Below are positions 1 to 9,568 of a stretch of DNA of 64,000 nt, in pieces. The translations under genes were made by a program, and so were the position numbers. Every line of letters begins with the position of its first letter. Positions within the stretch are counted from its first letter, which is position 1. This DNA comes from Aquihabitans sp. G128 (GTDB lineage Bacteria > Actinomycetota > Acidimicrobiia > Acidimicrobiales > Iamiaceae). The notes below the pieces were generated by a model. It searched no databases. It had not been told where the DNA came from and was given only the letters and a program-made list of their open reading frames with translations. The stretch lies in the NCBI RefSeq assembly GCF_019048865.1, contig NZ_CP077604.1, positions 1,550,001-1,614,000 of the forward strand, read 5' to 3'.

Positions 1-355
1 CGTCGTAGGCGTCCAGCACGTCGTCGGTGTTCTTGATGTAGGTGGCCTGCACCTCGGACCACGGCGCCTGCTCCTGGAGGGCGGCAGCGGTCTCGCTGTC
101 GTAGTCGCTGATCGCCTTGAGCGGCGTGCAGATGGCGTCGTCGCCTGCTGCGGCCTCGGTGGTGGTGGTCTCCGGTTCCCCGGCCGCGGTGGTGGTGGGC
201 CCGTCGTCGGGGGCGGTGGTGGTGGACGCCTTGGCGGCGGTGGTGCCCGGGTCCTTGGCGGCGTCGCTCCCGGAGCTCCCGGAGCTGCTGCAACCGGCGA
301 GCAGGGCGACGAGGACGAGGGCGCCAGCGGCGCCGGAGCGAAGACGACGGTTCAT
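1..355 (-). CDS. Secreted lipoprotein, 3' part outside window
   Basis: Only the first 118 or so residues are visible; the gene runs off the left edge. It starts with an ATG at 355-353 and encodes a textbook lipoprotein leader: basic MNRRLRS, a short hydrophobic core, and the lipobox LLAGC with the acylated Cys at residue 22. A Ser/Gly run and a Thr-rich linker follow, and a folded part starts around ICTPLKAISDYDSE. The protein should be anchored on the outer face of the membrane. I do not recognise the family. It is the last visible gene downstream of ispG, 75 bases away. Confidence 0.75.
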   Translation of the reverse strand, partial: MNRRLRSGAAGALVLVALLAGCSSSGSSGSDAAKDPGTTAAKASTTTAPDDGPTTTAAGEPETTTTEAAAGDDAICTPLKAISDYDSETAAALQEQAPWSEVQATYIKNTDDVLDAYD

Positions 356-430
356 GGGCGCAGAGCCTGGCACAGCAGGACCCGGGGGCCGCGACATCTC
401 TCGGGCCCTCGGCGCCACCACCCCGTCGGG

Positions 431-1678
431 TCAGCCGTCGGCGAGGTGCTTGCGGATGAGCTCGACGGTCTGCTCCGGCGCGTTGGCGTCGGCCCCCTGC
501 TCGTCGAGCAGCGCCGCCCGATCGGCGTCGGCCTCGGCGGCGGCGGAGGAGTCGGCGTGGGTCAGCGCGCCCTCGATGCCGTCGGAGGCGATGAGGTTGG
601 CCCACTCGACGAGGGACTCGACCATCTCGTCCTCGGGCACGACCTTGACGACCTTGCCCTTCACGAAGAGGTGGCCGCGCTTGCGGCCGGCGGCGATGCC
701 GAGGTCGGCGTCGCGGGCCTCGCCCGGTCCGTTGACGACGCACCCCATGACCGCCACCTGGATCGGGATCTGGAACCCGTCGAGGGCGGCTTGGGCGTCG
801 TTGGCGACCTTGATCACGTCGACCTCGGCGCGCCCGCACGACGGGCAGGCGATGAGGTCGAGGCCCTTGCGCTCGCGCAGGCCCAGGGCCTCGAGCAGCT
901 GGCGCCCGGCCCGGGCCTCCTCGACCGGATCGGCGGTCAGCGAGTAGCGGATGGTGTCGCCGATGCCCTCGGCCAGCAGGGCGGCGATGCCGGCCGTGGC
1001 CTTGACCAGGCCGGCGGGCGGCGGCCCCGCCTCGGTGACGCCGAGGTGGAGCGGGTGGTCGGTGGCCTCGGACAGCTGGCGGTAGGCCTCGATCATCAGC
1101 GGCACGCTGGAGGCCTTGACCGAGATCTTGATCTGGTCGAAGCCGACCTCTTCGAAGTACGCCATCTCGATCTGGGCCGACTCGACCATGGCCTCGGGCG
1201 TCACCCGCCCGCCGTACTTCTGGTACAGCTTCTCGTCCAGCGAACCGCCGTTGACGCCGATGCGGATGGGCACGCCGCGATCCTTGGCCTCACCGGCGAT
1301 GAGCTTGATGTGCTCCGGACGGCGGATGTTGCCCGGGTTGAGGCGCAGGCAGTGCACCCCGGCGTCGAGGGCGGCCAGCGCCATCCGGTGGTTGTTGTGC
1401 ACGTCGGCCACGATCGGCACCGGAGACCGGGGCACGATGTGGGCCAGGCCCGCCGCCGCCTCGGCGTCGTTGCAGGTGCAGCGCACGATGTCGGCGCCGG
1501 CGCCGGCGAGGGCGTAGATCTGCTGGAGGGTGCCCTCGACGTCGGCGGTCTTGGTGGTGGTCATCGACTGGATGGACACGGGGGCGTCGCCGCCGACCGC
1601 CACCGGGTTCGACGGGTGGGCCAGCACGATCTGGCGGGTGGGCCGCCGCGTGGCCAGGGAGGTGGCGCCGTCCTTCAT
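431..1678 (-). CDS. ispG: 4-hydroxy-3-methylbut-2-enyl diphosphate synthase (IspG/GcpE)
   Basis: IspG makes HMBPP from 2-C-methylerythritol 2,4-cyclodiphosphate in the MEP isoprenoid pathway, using a [4Fe-4S] cluster. The 415-residue protein has the usual TIM-barrel start (PVSIQSMTTTKTADVEGT) and the C-terminal cluster ligands in CPSCG and GCVVNGPGEA, including the conserved Glu. The ATG at 1678 overlaps the rseP stop as ATGA, so the two are probably coupled. The order dxr-rseP-ispG is the standard actinobacterial arrangement and places two MEP enzymes in one transcript. About 35 C-terminal residues are Ala/Glu-rich and look like a family-variable tail. Confidence 0.97.
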   Translation of the reverse strand: MKDGATSLATRRPTRQIVLAHPSNPVAVGGDAPVSIQSMTTTKTADVEGTLQQIYALAGAGADIVRCTCNDAEAAAGLAHIVPRSPVPIVADVHNNHRMALAALDAGVHCLRLNPGNIRRPEHIKLIAGEAKDRGVPIRIGVNGGSLDEKLYQKYGGRVTPEAMVESAQIEMAYFEEVGFDQIKISVKASSVPLMIEAYRQLSEATDHPLHLGVTEAGPPPAGLVKATAGIAALLAEGIGDTIRYSLTADPVEEARAGRQLLEALGLRERKGLDLIACPSCGRAEVDVIKVANDAQAALDGFQIPIQVAVMGCVVNGPGEARDADLGIAAGRKRGHLFVKGKVVKVVPEDEMVESLVEWANLIASDGIEGALTHADSSAAAEADADRAALLDEQGADANAPEQTVELIRKHLADG

Positions 1679-3288
1679 GACGACAGGGGGTTGGCGATGT
1701 CGAGGTACAGGCTCGACACGAACAGGAGCCCGAGGCCGAAGACCACCACGTAGGTGAGCGGCAGGAGGCGGGCGACGTCGGTGAAGTACCGCCGCTGCCG
1801 GAGCCGCTTCTCCTGGACCTTCTCGTAGACGGCGATGAGCACGTGCCCGCCGTCGAAGGGCAGCAGCGGCACCAGGTTGAACATGCCGATGAAGATGTTG
1901 ATCAGGGCGAACAGGTTGATGAGGGCCCCGGGATCGGCGCTGCCGACGTCGGAGCCGACCCGGACGAGGCCGTAGATCGACAGCAGCCGGTTCTCCCCCA
2001 CCGCCGACCCCGATCCGCCCGACCGCAGCTTCGCTGCGGAGGCGTTCGACGTGGGCTCGGTGCCCTTGGCGTCGGTGCGGGCGCTGCCCACCTGGCTGGC
2101 GAAGTCGGAGATGCCGCTCGGGGTGAAGAAGCGGCCGAACTGGGTGACCGAGAGCGACGTGATCCGGCCGAAGTCGACCGGTGCCTTCGCCAGCCCTTCG
2201 AGGAGGCCCACGCGCTGGGCGGCCGGGTAGTCGACGCCGATGCCGATGTAGCCCTCGGAGCCCTCGAGGATGAGCGAGTCGATCTCCACCCGGGCGGTGC
2301 GGTCGGCGTCCGGCGCGCCGCGCTCGTAGGTGACGTCGACGGTCTTGCCCTGCAGGCGCCGGAGGAGGGCCGTGGGGTTGCGCTCGGTGCGCAGCGGCGT
2401 GCCGTCGACGGCCAGGACCTGGTCGAAGGGCTCCAGCGCCGAGGCGGCGACCCCGGAGCCGGGCACCACCCGGGCCACGTGCCAGGAGTAGAAGGGCTTG
2501 AGCGCGACTTGGGCGGTGCGGCGGGCGCCGTCGCGCTCGTAGACCACCGGGACGGTCTCGCCCTTGCGGGGCGCCGCCACCGATCGCAGGTCGTCGAACG
2601 TCGACACGGACCAACCGCCGACGGAGAGGATCTTGTCGCCCTCGCGCAGGCCCGCCGCCTCGGCGCCGGTGCCGGGCGTGACGCTGCCGATGGTCCAGGA
2701 CTTGGCCTGGACCCGAGGGTCGACGCTGCCGCCCACCTGGCCGGTGACCGACAGGGCGACGAAGATCAGCACCAAGGCGAGCAGGAAGTGCATGGTGGAG
2801 CCGGCGACGGCCACCTTCACCCGCTGGGCGAACGTCTTCTGCCGGTACGACCGGGCCTCGTCCTCCGGCGCCACCTCCTCGAGGTTGGTCATGCCGATGA
2901 TCTTCACGTAGGCGCCGGCCGGGATGCACTTGATCCCGTACTCGGTCTCACCCCGCTTGATCGACCAGATCTTGGGCCCGAAGAAGAGGAAGAACTCGGT
3001 GACCTTCATGCCCGCTCGCTTGGCCATGAGGTAGTGGCCGAACTCGTGCAGGGTGATCATCACCACGATCGCGGTGATCACGACGAGCATCCACGGGTTC
3101 CAGATGCCCAGCGCCACCAAGGCGGCCAGGAGGGCGGCCAGCCGCAGGCCGGCGTGGGGCACGCCCTCGCCCTCGGGATCGACGCCGACGCCGCGGGTCT
3201 CGAGCGCGATCGCCGCCTTGGTCAGGCGACCGTTCGATCGCGGCTCGGGGATGGCCGGCGGCGGGGTGGGCTGCTCGGTGTCGGTCAT
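1675..3288 (-). CDS. rseP: Site-2 metalloprotease RseP
   Basis: This is an intramembrane zinc protease of the RseP/SpoIVFB type, which cuts membrane-bound regulators such as anti-sigma factors. The zinc motif HEFGH is at residues 81-85 and the third-ligand motif FDGG at about 478-481. Two PDZ-like regions lie between them. It is 537 residues, longer than the usual 400-450: there is a 45-residue soluble N-terminal extension and a Ser/Gly-rich insert before the last membrane segments. The ATG overlaps the dxr stop by four bases and its own stop overlaps ispG. The target protein cannot be told from this window. Confidence 0.95.
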   Translation of the reverse strand: MTDTEQPTPPPAIPEPRSNGRLTKAAIALETRGVGVDPEGEGVPHAGLRLAALLAALVALGIWNPWMLVVITAIVVMITLHEFGHYLMAKRAGMKVTEFFLFFGPKIWSIKRGETEYGIKCIPAGAYVKIIGMTNLEEVAPEDEARSYRQKTFAQRVKVAVAGSTMHFLLALVLIFVALSVTGQVGGSVDPRVQAKSWTIGSVTPGTGAEAAGLREGDKILSVGGWSVSTFDDLRSVAAPRKGETVPVVYERDGARRTAQVALKPFYSWHVARVVPGSGVAASALEPFDQVLAVDGTPLRTERNPTALLRRLQGKTVDVTYERGAPDADRTARVEIDSLILEGSEGYIGIGVDYPAAQRVGLLEGLAKAPVDFGRITSLSVTQFGRFFTPSGISDFASQVGSARTDAKGTEPTSNASAAKLRSGGSGSAVGENRLLSIYGLVRVGSDVGSADPGALINLFALINIFIGMFNLVPLLPFDGGHVLIAVYEKVQEKRLRQRRYFTDVARLLPLTYVVVFGLGLLFVSSLYLDIANPLSS

Positions 3289-4493
3289 GCGGTGGGCGTC
3301 CTCGTCACGTGCTGGTCGGCCATCACGCTACGGGCTGCGGCTCGCGCTCGGCGGTCGGCCTCGACGACGTCGTCGAAGGTGGTGGCGACGGCGTCGTCGC
3401 GGCGGTCGAGCACGGCGGCGCAGATCGCGGCGATGTCGACCCAGCGGATGGCCCCGTCGAGGAAGGCGGCGACCGCCTCCTCGTTGGCGGCGTTCAGCCA
3501 GGCCGGGGCCAGGCCGCCGGCTCGACCGGCCTGGTAGGCCAGCGCCAGGCACGGGAAGGCGTCGAGGTCCGGCGCCTCGAAGTCGAGCCGCGCCAGCTCG
3601 GTCCAGTCGATGGCCCCGAACGCCGTGCCCAGGCGATCGGGCCAGGCGAGGGCGTAGCCGATGGGCAGCTTCATCGTGGGGTTCGAGAGCTGGGCGATGG
3701 TGGAGCCGTCGGTGTAGCTGACCATCGAGTGGACGATCGACTGCGGGTGGACCACCACCTCGATCTGGTCGTAGCCGATGCCCACGCCGGCGTCCCCGGC
3801 CGGCGCACCGAAGAGCTCGTGCGCCTCGATGACCTCGAGGCCCTTGTTCATGAGCGTGGAGGAGTCGATGGTGATCTTGGGGCCCATCGACCACGTGGGG
3901 TGGGCCAGCGCGTCGTCGATGCCGACCGACGCCAGGTCGTCCTTGCTCCGCCCCCGGAACGGGCCGCCGCTGGCGGTCAGCACCAGGCGGTGCACCCGGG
4001 CGGGGCCGGACTCGTCGCGGGAGCGCAGGCACTGGTGGATGGCGCCGTGCTCGCTGTCGACCGGGACCAGCTCGGCCCCCGGCGTGCGCCGGGCCCGTTG
4101 CACCACCGGACCGCCGGCGATCAGCGACTCCTTGTTGGCCAGGGCGAGGCGCTTGCCGGCGAGCAGCGTGGCGAGGGTGACCTCCAGCCCGGCGAAGCCG
4201 ACCACGCCGTTCACGCAGACGTCGGCCTCGGCGCCGAGGCTGGCCAAGCCGGCAGTGCCGGCCCGGACCTCGACCTGGGGCAGCCGGTCGGCGACCTCGG
4301 CGGCGGCGGCCTCGTCGGCCACCGCGACCACGCGTGGCCGGACCGCTTCGGCCTGGGCCACCAGCTGGTCGAGGTTGCGTCCCGACGCGCCCAGCGCCAC
4401 CACCTCGAACCGGTCGGGTTCGGCGGCGATGACCTCGAGCGACTGGGTGCCGATGGAGCCGGTGGACCCGGCGAGCGAGACGGTGGTGGTCAC
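3285..4493 (-). CDS. dxr: 1-deoxy-D-xylulose-5-phosphate reductoisomerase
   Basis: Dxr converts DXP to 2-C-methylerythritol 4-phosphate with NADPH, the committed step of the MEP pathway. The 402-residue protein opens with the NADPH-binding motif GSTGSIG and carries the family blocks NKESLIAGG, DSEHGAIHQCL, LTASGGPFRG and HPTWSMGPKITIDSSTLMNK. The start is a GTG at 4493, 13 bases after the cdsA stop on this strand, and the stop overlaps rseP as ATGA. Length and motifs are normal, so function is secure. Confidence 0.97.
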   Translation of the reverse strand: MTTTVSLAGSTGSIGTQSLEVIAAEPDRFEVVALGASGRNLDQLVAQAEAVRPRVVAVADEAAAAEVADRLPQVEVRAGTAGLASLGAEADVCVNGVVGFAGLEVTLATLLAGKRLALANKESLIAGGPVVQRARRTPGAELVPVDSEHGAIHQCLRSRDESGPARVHRLVLTASGGPFRGRSKDDLASVGIDDALAHPTWSMGPKITIDSSTLMNKGLEVIEAHELFGAPAGDAGVGIGYDQIEVVVHPQSIVHSMVSYTDGSTIAQLSNPTMKLPIGYALAWPDRLGTAFGAIDWTELARLDFEAPDLDAFPCLALAYQAGRAGGLAPAWLNAANEEAVAAFLDGAIRWVDIAAICAAVLDRRDDAVATTFDDVVEADRRARAAARSVMADQHVTRTPTA

Positions 4494-4506
4494 CGGTGGC
4501 GGCAGC

Positions 4507-6156
4507 TCAGCCGACCACGTGGCCGACGGTGACGGCCAGCCAGAACACCGCGGGCAGCACGAAGAGCATGCTGTCGAACCGGTCGAGCACGCCCCCGTGG
4601 CCGGGGATGAGCGACGACATGTCCTTGACCCCGAGGTCCCGCTTGAGCAACGACTGGCACAGGTCGCCCAGGGGGGCGGCGACGGCGGCGCCGAGGCCGA
4701 GCAGCACCGCAGGTGCGGGTCCGTTCCAGGGGCCCCACTTCGGGTAGATCCCGATGAGGATGATCGTCACGAACAGGGCGGAGCCCATGCCGCCGATGAG
4801 GCCTTCGAGGGTCTTGTTCGGGCTGGCCGCGGAGAGCGGGCGGTGGCCCATGGCCCGGCCGATGAACAGGCCGCCGACGTCGTAGGCCACCGTGGCCACG
4901 ATCGCCGTGACCAGCAGGGCCCGGCCGTCGTGCATGCGCAGGAGGGCGGACGCGCTCGAACCGAGCCCGCCGATCCACACCACGCCGAGCAGGGTGGCCC
5001 CCGTGCCCTCGAGCACGCGCGGGTCTCGCCCGCCCGCCCCGACCAGGAACCACGTCAGGATCGCCACGAGGGTGAGGAACGCCACGAGCGGGAACGCCGA
5101 GGGCCCCCGCCAGTACACGGCGAGCGGGAAGGCCACGCAGGCAGCGATGCCGAGCAGCTGCGCGGACTCCCAGCCGACCCGTCGGAGCACCGCGAAGTAC
5201 TCCACGGCGGCGAGGCCCAGGACCACGGCGATGAGGACCGCCGAGAGCTTCGAGCTGAAGGAGAAGGCCAGGATGGCCACCAGCCCCATGCCCACGCCGA
5301 TGGCGACGGCCGTCGTCAGGTCGCGGTCGCCGCCGGGACCGTGCCCGGGCACCACGCCCGGACCGTCGTCGTAGTCGTCGTCGTCGTAGCCGTCGTCGCC
5401 ATCGGCGATCGCCACCGCGGGCGCGCCGTCGGAGGCGGGCTCGTCGGTCCAGGCGTCGTCGTCGGTCCACGCCTCGTCGGCGGGCCAGCCGCCGGCCGGC
5501 TCGACCGGGGCCTCGGGGTCCGAGGACGCGCTCCAGTCGTCGTCGCCGGCCTCCCAGCGGGGACCGGGCTCCGGAGCGTCTGCCGTGCGCTCCTCGACGC
5601 GCTCCTCGAGGTCGTCGAAGCCGAAGTACTCCTCGTGGCTGGGCTCGGCGTCCTGGTCGCCCAGGGCACCGGCGCGCACCTCGCCGCTGTCGCCGGCCAG
5701 GCGCTCCATGAAGCCGTCGTCGGCCCAGTCGTCGTCGGCGTCGCGCCACCGGGGGGTGGAGGTGGCGAAGGACGACCAGGCGTCGAGGTCCTCGCCGTCG
5801 TCGGCGAGCAGCGGCGAGTCGTCGCCGATCAGCACCGCCGGCACCTCGCCGGTGGGCGGGTCGGTCCAGTGCGGCAGCTCCACGGGCCCGGTGACCGGGT
5901 CCGGTGCGGGCTGCACGGGCGGGCGCTCGATCCGGGTGGGATCGGCGCTGGCGTCGAGCGGGAACCGCAGCGCGGGCCGCGGCCCGGCGGGCGGGGCCGG
6001 CGGGCGGTCGCCGAAGCGGAGCTCGGCGTCGGTGCGACGAGCGGCGACGTCGCCGCGCTCGATCGCCTGGGCCGCCTCGTCGGGGCCGATGATGCGGACC
6101 CCTTCGGCAGGGGGCTGCTTGTCGTCTTCGGGTCGGGACCTGCGCTGGTCGTCCAT
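4507..6156 (-). CDS. cdsA: Phosphatidate cytidylyltransferase (CdsA) with long acidic N-terminal extension
   Basis: CdsA makes CDP-diacylglycerol for phospholipid synthesis at the membrane. The C-terminal half has many membrane segments and ends with the family signature around SLLKRDLGVKD...PGHGGVLDRFD. I chose the ATG at 6156 because AGGAGG lies 4 bases upstream; an ATG at 6264 lacks this. Even so the protein is 549 residues against about 270 usually. The extra 250-280 N-terminal residues are Asp/Glu/Pro/Trp-rich and look disordered. The gene sits between frr and dxr, the standard actinobacterial position. Confidence 0.93.
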   Translation of the reverse strand: MDDQRRSRPEDDKQPPAEGVRIIGPDEAAQAIERGDVAARRTDAELRFGDRPPAPPAGPRPALRFPLDASADPTRIERPPVQPAPDPVTGPVELPHWTDPPTGEVPAVLIGDDSPLLADDGEDLDAWSSFATSTPRWRDADDDWADDGFMERLAGDSGEVRAGALGDQDAEPSHEEYFGFDDLEERVEERTADAPEPGPRWEAGDDDWSASSDPEAPVEPAGGWPADEAWTDDDAWTDEPASDGAPAVAIADGDDGYDDDDYDDGPGVVPGHGPGGDRDLTTAVAIGVGMGLVAILAFSFSSKLSAVLIAVVLGLAAVEYFAVLRRVGWESAQLLGIAACVAFPLAVYWRGPSAFPLVAFLTLVAILTWFLVGAGGRDPRVLEGTGATLLGVVWIGGLGSSASALLRMHDGRALLVTAIVATVAYDVGGLFIGRAMGHRPLSAASPNKTLEGLIGGMGSALFVTIILIGIYPKWGPWNGPAPAVLLGLGAAVAAPLGDLCQSLLKRDLGVKDMSSLIPGHGGVLDRFDSMLFVLPAVFWLAVTVGHVVG

Positions 6157-6273
6157 GGGACCTCCTGGGGAACTCCGCCGACGCGTCGCGTCCTGCGGGT
6201 CGAGCCGGCGGCACCCGCCGCCTCGCTGGCTCGATCGGTTGTCGGCACGTGGCATCGCCTCCACGCACCACGG

Positions 6274-6843
6274 TCAGTCTTCGAGCAGCTCCTGCTCCTT
6301 GTGGCCGAGCGCGACGTCGATCTCGGCTTCTGCGGCTTGGGTGAGCTTGTCGAGGTCCTTCTGGGCGCGAGAGAGCTCGTCCTCGGAGAGGTCGCCGTCC
6401 TTCTCGAACGCCTCCAGCTCCTGGCGCCCGGCCCGGCGGAGGTTGCGCACCTGGATGCGACCGTCCTCGGCCATGCCCTTCACGACCTTCACGAACTCCT
6501 TGCGGCGCTCCGAGGTGAGCGGCGGGAACGAGAGGCGGATGGCGTTGCCGTCGTTGCTGGGGTTGAGGCCCAGGTCCGAGATGCGGATGGCCTTCTCGAT
6601 GGCGCCGACGGAGGTCTTGTCGTACGGCGTGATGACGAGCATGCGGGCCTCGGGCACCGAGAACCCGGCGAGCTGCTGGAGCGGCACCGTGGACCCGTAG
6701 TACTCGACCGGCAGCTTCTCGACGAGGGCGGGGGCGGCCCGTCCCGTCCGGATGTTGCCGAAGTCGGCCCGGGTGTGGACCACGACCTTGCCCATCCGTT
6801 CCCGGGCGTCGTCGAGCACCATGGCAGCCATGTCGTCGGTCAT
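6274..6843 (-). CDS. frr: Ribosome recycling factor
   Basis: RRF works with EF-G to split post-termination ribosomes. The 189-residue product is the normal length and shows the family landmarks: RTGRAAPALVEKL near the start, the NAIRLSFPPLTSERR loop and the long helical hairpin with RNLRR. I chose the ATG at 6843 (MTDDMAAMV); an upstream ATG at 6909 would overlap pyrH by 44 bases and add an unconserved leader. It lies 22 bases after pyrH in the rpsB-tsf-pyrH-frr-cdsA run. Confidence 0.96.
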   Translation of the reverse strand: MTDDMAAMVLDDARERMGKVVVHTRADFGNIRTGRAAPALVEKLPVEYYGSTVPLQQLAGFSVPEARMLVITPYDKTSVGAIEKAIRISDLGLNPSNDGNAIRLSFPPLTSERRKEFVKVVKGMAEDGRIQVRNLRRAGRQELEAFEKDGDLSEDELSRAQKDLDKLTQAAEAEIDVALGHKEQELLED

Positions 6844-6865
6844 CGGCGTTCGGTGGGCTCGGGGG

Positions 6866-7633
6866 TCACCGAACCAGGGTACCGACTCCCGCCACGCCGG
6901 TGAGGACACGGCGCAGATTGCCGACCTGCAAGGCGTCGAACACCACGATCGGCAGCGCGTTGTCCATGCAGAACGTGATCGAGGTGGGATCCATCACCTT
7001 CAGGCCCTTGTTGAGGACCTCCATGTAGGTGATCTCGTCCAACTTCGTGGCGGTGGGGTCGAGCTTCGGGTCGGCGGTGTAGACGCCGTCGACGCCGGAG
7101 TGGGTGCCCTTGATCACGGCGCCGGCGGAGAGCTCGGCGGCCCGGAGGGCGGCCGGCGTGTCGGTGGTGAAGAACGGCGCCCCGAGGCCGCCGGCGAGGA
7201 TGACCACGCGGCCCTTCTCGAGGTGGCGCTCGGCCCGGCGCCGGATGTAGGGCTCGGCGATCTGCTCCATGTGCAGCGCGGTCATCACCCGGGTGGGCTG
7301 CTCGAGCTGCTCCAGGGTGTCCTGGAGGGCCAGCGAGTTGATGATGGTGGCCAGCATGCCCATGTAGTCGGCCTGGGCGCGGTCCATGCCGGCCCCCGCT
7401 CCGGTCATGCCCCGCCAGATGTTGCCCCCACCGATGACGATGGCGACGTCGACGCCCATGGAGCGGGCGTCGACCACGTCCTCGGCCAGCTGGCGCACGA
7501 TGGCGCCGTCGATGCCGAAGCCCGCGGTGCCGGCGAAGGCCTCGCCGGACAGCTTCAGGACGATGCGGGGCCAGCGGGGGGTGACCCCGTCGGCCGTGGT
7601 GCCCGTCGCGTCTGCTGCCGGCGAGTCGCTCAC
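6866..7633 (-). CDS. pyrH: UMP kinase
   Basis: PyrH phosphorylates UMP to UDP in pyrimidine synthesis and is an allosteric hexamer. The 255-residue protein has the kinase start RIVLKLSGEAFAG, the GGGNIWRG motif, and the UMP/ATP-site segments YTADPKLDP and VMDPTSITFCMDN. About 20 extra N-terminal residues precede the conserved start. It is separated from tsf by one base and followed by frr, so it is almost certainly co-transcribed with rpsB and tsf. Confidence 0.97.
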   Translation of the reverse strand: MSDSPAADATGTTADGVTPRWPRIVLKLSGEAFAGTAGFGIDGAIVRQLAEDVVDARSMGVDVAIVIGGGNIWRGMTGAGAGMDRAQADYMGMLATIINSLALQDTLEQLEQPTRVMTALHMEQIAEPYIRRRAERHLEKGRVVILAGGLGAPFFTTDTPAALRAAELSAGAVIKGTHSGVDGVYTADPKLDPTATKLDEITYMEVLNKGLKVMDPTSITFCMDNALPIVVFDALQVGNLRRVLTGVAGVGTLVR

Positions 7634-7634
7634 C

Positions 7635-8429
7635 TCAGGCGCCGATCGCCACCAGGGCGAACCGGACGACCGATGCGCTGCCGAGCAGCTGCGTGATCGT
7701 CTGCTTGTCGTCCTTGACGTACTGCTGCTCCAGCAGGGCCCGGTCCTTGAACCACCCGGTGAGGCGGCCCTCGACGATCTTCTCGATGGCGGCCTCCGGC
7801 TTGCCCTCGGCGCGGGTGATGCCCTCGAGCACCTCGCGCTCGGCGGCGACCTCGGCCTCGGGGACCTCGTCCCGGGTCAGGTAGCCCGGCTTGGTGAAGG
7901 CGATGTGCACGGCGATCTCGTGGGCCAGCTCGGCCGACCCGCCGGCGAGCTCCACGACCACGCCGAGCACGCCTCGGCCGTCCTGGCGGTGCAGGTAGGT
8001 GTCGACGACGTTGCCGTCGGCGGCCTCGATGCGGACCACGCGGCCCAGCTCGATGTTCTCCTTGAGCAGGACCTTCATGTCGTCGATGGCGTGGGCCTTC
8101 TGGGCCTCCGCGCCTTCGCCCTCGGCCGCCACCAGGGTGGCGATCTCGGTGACCAGGCTGGAGAACTGGTCCGACTTGGCGACGAAGTCCGTCTCGCACT
8201 TGAGCTCGGCGATGGCGGCCACGTTGCCCACGTGGGACACGGCGACGGTGCCCTGGCTGTTGTCCCGGTCCTCGCGGGCGCCGGCCTTGGCCAACCCCTT
8301 CTCGCGGAGCCACTTGGTGGCGGCCTCGGCGTCGCCGCCGTTCTCCGTGAGCGCCTTCTTGGCGTCCATCATCCCGGCGCCGGTGGACTGGCGCAGGGCC
8401 TGGACGTCCTTGGCGGTGAACTCAGGCAT
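7635..8429 (-). CDS. tsf: Elongation factor Ts
   Basis: EF-Ts is the nucleotide exchange factor for EF-Tu. The 264-residue protein begins with the UBA-like domain carrying [13 protein letters not shown] and continues with the core and dimerisation domains ([13 protein letters not shown]). The ATG at 8429 lies inside the 3' end of rpsB, an overlap of eight bases, which implies coupled translation of S2 and EF-Ts. This pairing is nearly universal in bacteria. Confidence 0.97.
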   Translation of the reverse strand: MPEFTAKDVQALRQSTGAGMMDAKKALTENGGDAEAATKWLREKGLAKAGAREDRDNSQGTVAVSHVGNVAAIAELKCETDFVAKSDQFSSLVTEIATLVAAEGEGAEAQKAHAIDDMKVLLKENIELGRVVRIEAADGNVVDTYLHRQDGRGVLGVVVELAGGSAELAHEIAVHIAFTKPGYLTRDEVPEAEVAAEREVLEGITRAEGKPEAAIEKIVEGRLTGWFKDRALLEQQYVKDDKQTITQLLGSASVVRFALVAIGA

Positions 8430-9396
8430 CGGGGGTGGTCTCCTCGGTGGTCTCGGCGGCCTCGGTGGCCGCGATCTCGGGGGTGGCCTCGGGGGTCGCG
8501 ACGACCTCGGCCTCGGGCTGCGGGGCGGCCTGCTGCGCGGCGATGCGGGCCTCGCGCTCGGCGGCGGCCTGGGCGGCCTGGCGGCGCGCCTCGGCCTGCT
8601 GGGCGGCGATGGCGGCCTCCTCGTCGGCCGAGCGGACCTTGGGGGCGGCCGCGGCGGCGGCCGACGCGGCGGCAGCGGCGGCGGCGCGGGCGCCGGGCTT
8701 GCGGGACGCCATGTGGCGGCCCTCCTCGACGGCGTCGGCGATGACGCGGCTCATGAGGGTGCCGGAGCGGATGGCGTCGTCGTTGCCCGGGATCGGGAAC
8801 TGGATGACGTCGGGATCGCAGTTGGTGTCGACCACGGCCACGATCGGGATGCCGAGCTTGTTGGCCTCGGTCACCGCGATGTGCTCCTTCTTGGTGTCCA
8901 GGATGAACACCAGGTCCGGCAGGCGCTCCATCTTGGCGATGCCGCCGAGGTTGCGCTCGAGCTTCTCCAGCTCGCGGGAGATGAGGAGGGCTTCCTTCTT
9001 GGGCATGGCCTCGAACTCGCCGGAGTCGCGCATGCGGCGGTACTCCTGCATCTTGGCCACCCGCTTGGACATGGTCTCGAAGTTGGTGAGCATGCCGCCC
9101 AGCCAGCGCTGGTTGATGAAGGGCGAGCCGGACTTCTCGGCGTAGGACTGGATGGGGTCCTGGGCCTGCTTCTTGGTGCCCACGAAGAGCACGGTGCCGC
9201 CGTCGGCGACGGTGTCGCGGATGGTGGTGTAGGCGGTCTCGATCCGCTTCAGCGTCTGCTGGAGGTCGATGATGTAGATGCCGTTGCGGTCACCGAAGAT
9301 GAACCGCTTCATCTTGGGGTTCCAGCGACGGGTCTGGTGCCCGAAGTGCACCCCCGCATCGAGGAGCTGCTTCATGGTCACGACAGGCTCGGACAT
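8422..9396 (-). CDS. rpsB: 30S ribosomal protein S2
   Basis: S2 joins the 30S subunit late and is needed for S1 and Shine-Dalgarno function. The ATG at 9396 has GGAAGAGAG just upstream. The core is unmistakable ([48 protein letters not shown]). At 324 residues it is longer than the usual 230-300 because of an Ala/Glu-rich low-complexity tail of about 70 residues, common in actinobacteria. The 172-base gap upstream, which holds a small CCAGC/GCTGG hairpin at 9448-9460, is the likely promoter and leader for the rpsB operon. Confidence 0.97.
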   Translation of the reverse strand: MSEPVVTMKQLLDAGVHFGHQTRRWNPKMKRFIFGDRNGIYIIDLQQTLKRIETAYTTIRDTVADGGTVLFVGTKKQAQDPIQSYAEKSGSPFINQRWLGGMLTNFETMSKRVAKMQEYRRMRDSGEFEAMPKKEALLISRELEKLERNLGGIAKMERLPDLVFILDTKKEHIAVTEANKLGIPIVAVVDTNCDPDVIQFPIPGNDDAIRSGTLMSRVIADAVEEGRHMASRKPGARAAAAAAASAAAAAAPKVRSADEEAAIAAQQAEARRQAAQAAAEREARIAAQQAAPQPEAEVVATPEATPEIAATEAAETTEETTPDA

Positions 9397-9568
9397 GGTG
9401 ATCTCTCTTCCCAACGGTTGAGCGAGACCCGGGACCGTCGCGCCGCTCCAGCGAGGCTGGGGCAGCGACCGTGGGAGGACCCGGGCGGAGGTGTGTGCGC
9501 GGCCCACCCTGGTGGCGGGCCGACTGACGAGTGTAGCGATGCCCGCCCCTCCGCCCAAGACCGCCACG

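Noticed and set aside
446..1753. Long plus-strand frame over ispG
   Set aside because: His/Leu/Asp/Gly-rich composition typical of the antisense frame of a GC-rich gene; ispG on the other strand has full family motifs.
3778..6903. 1041-residue plus-strand frame across dxr, cdsA and frr
   Set aside because: Spans three well-supported minus-strand genes; low-complexity translation with no domain.
9397..9568. Riboswitch or S2-binding leader before rpsB
   Set aside because: Only one short hairpin is visible; no known leader fold could be recognised by eye.
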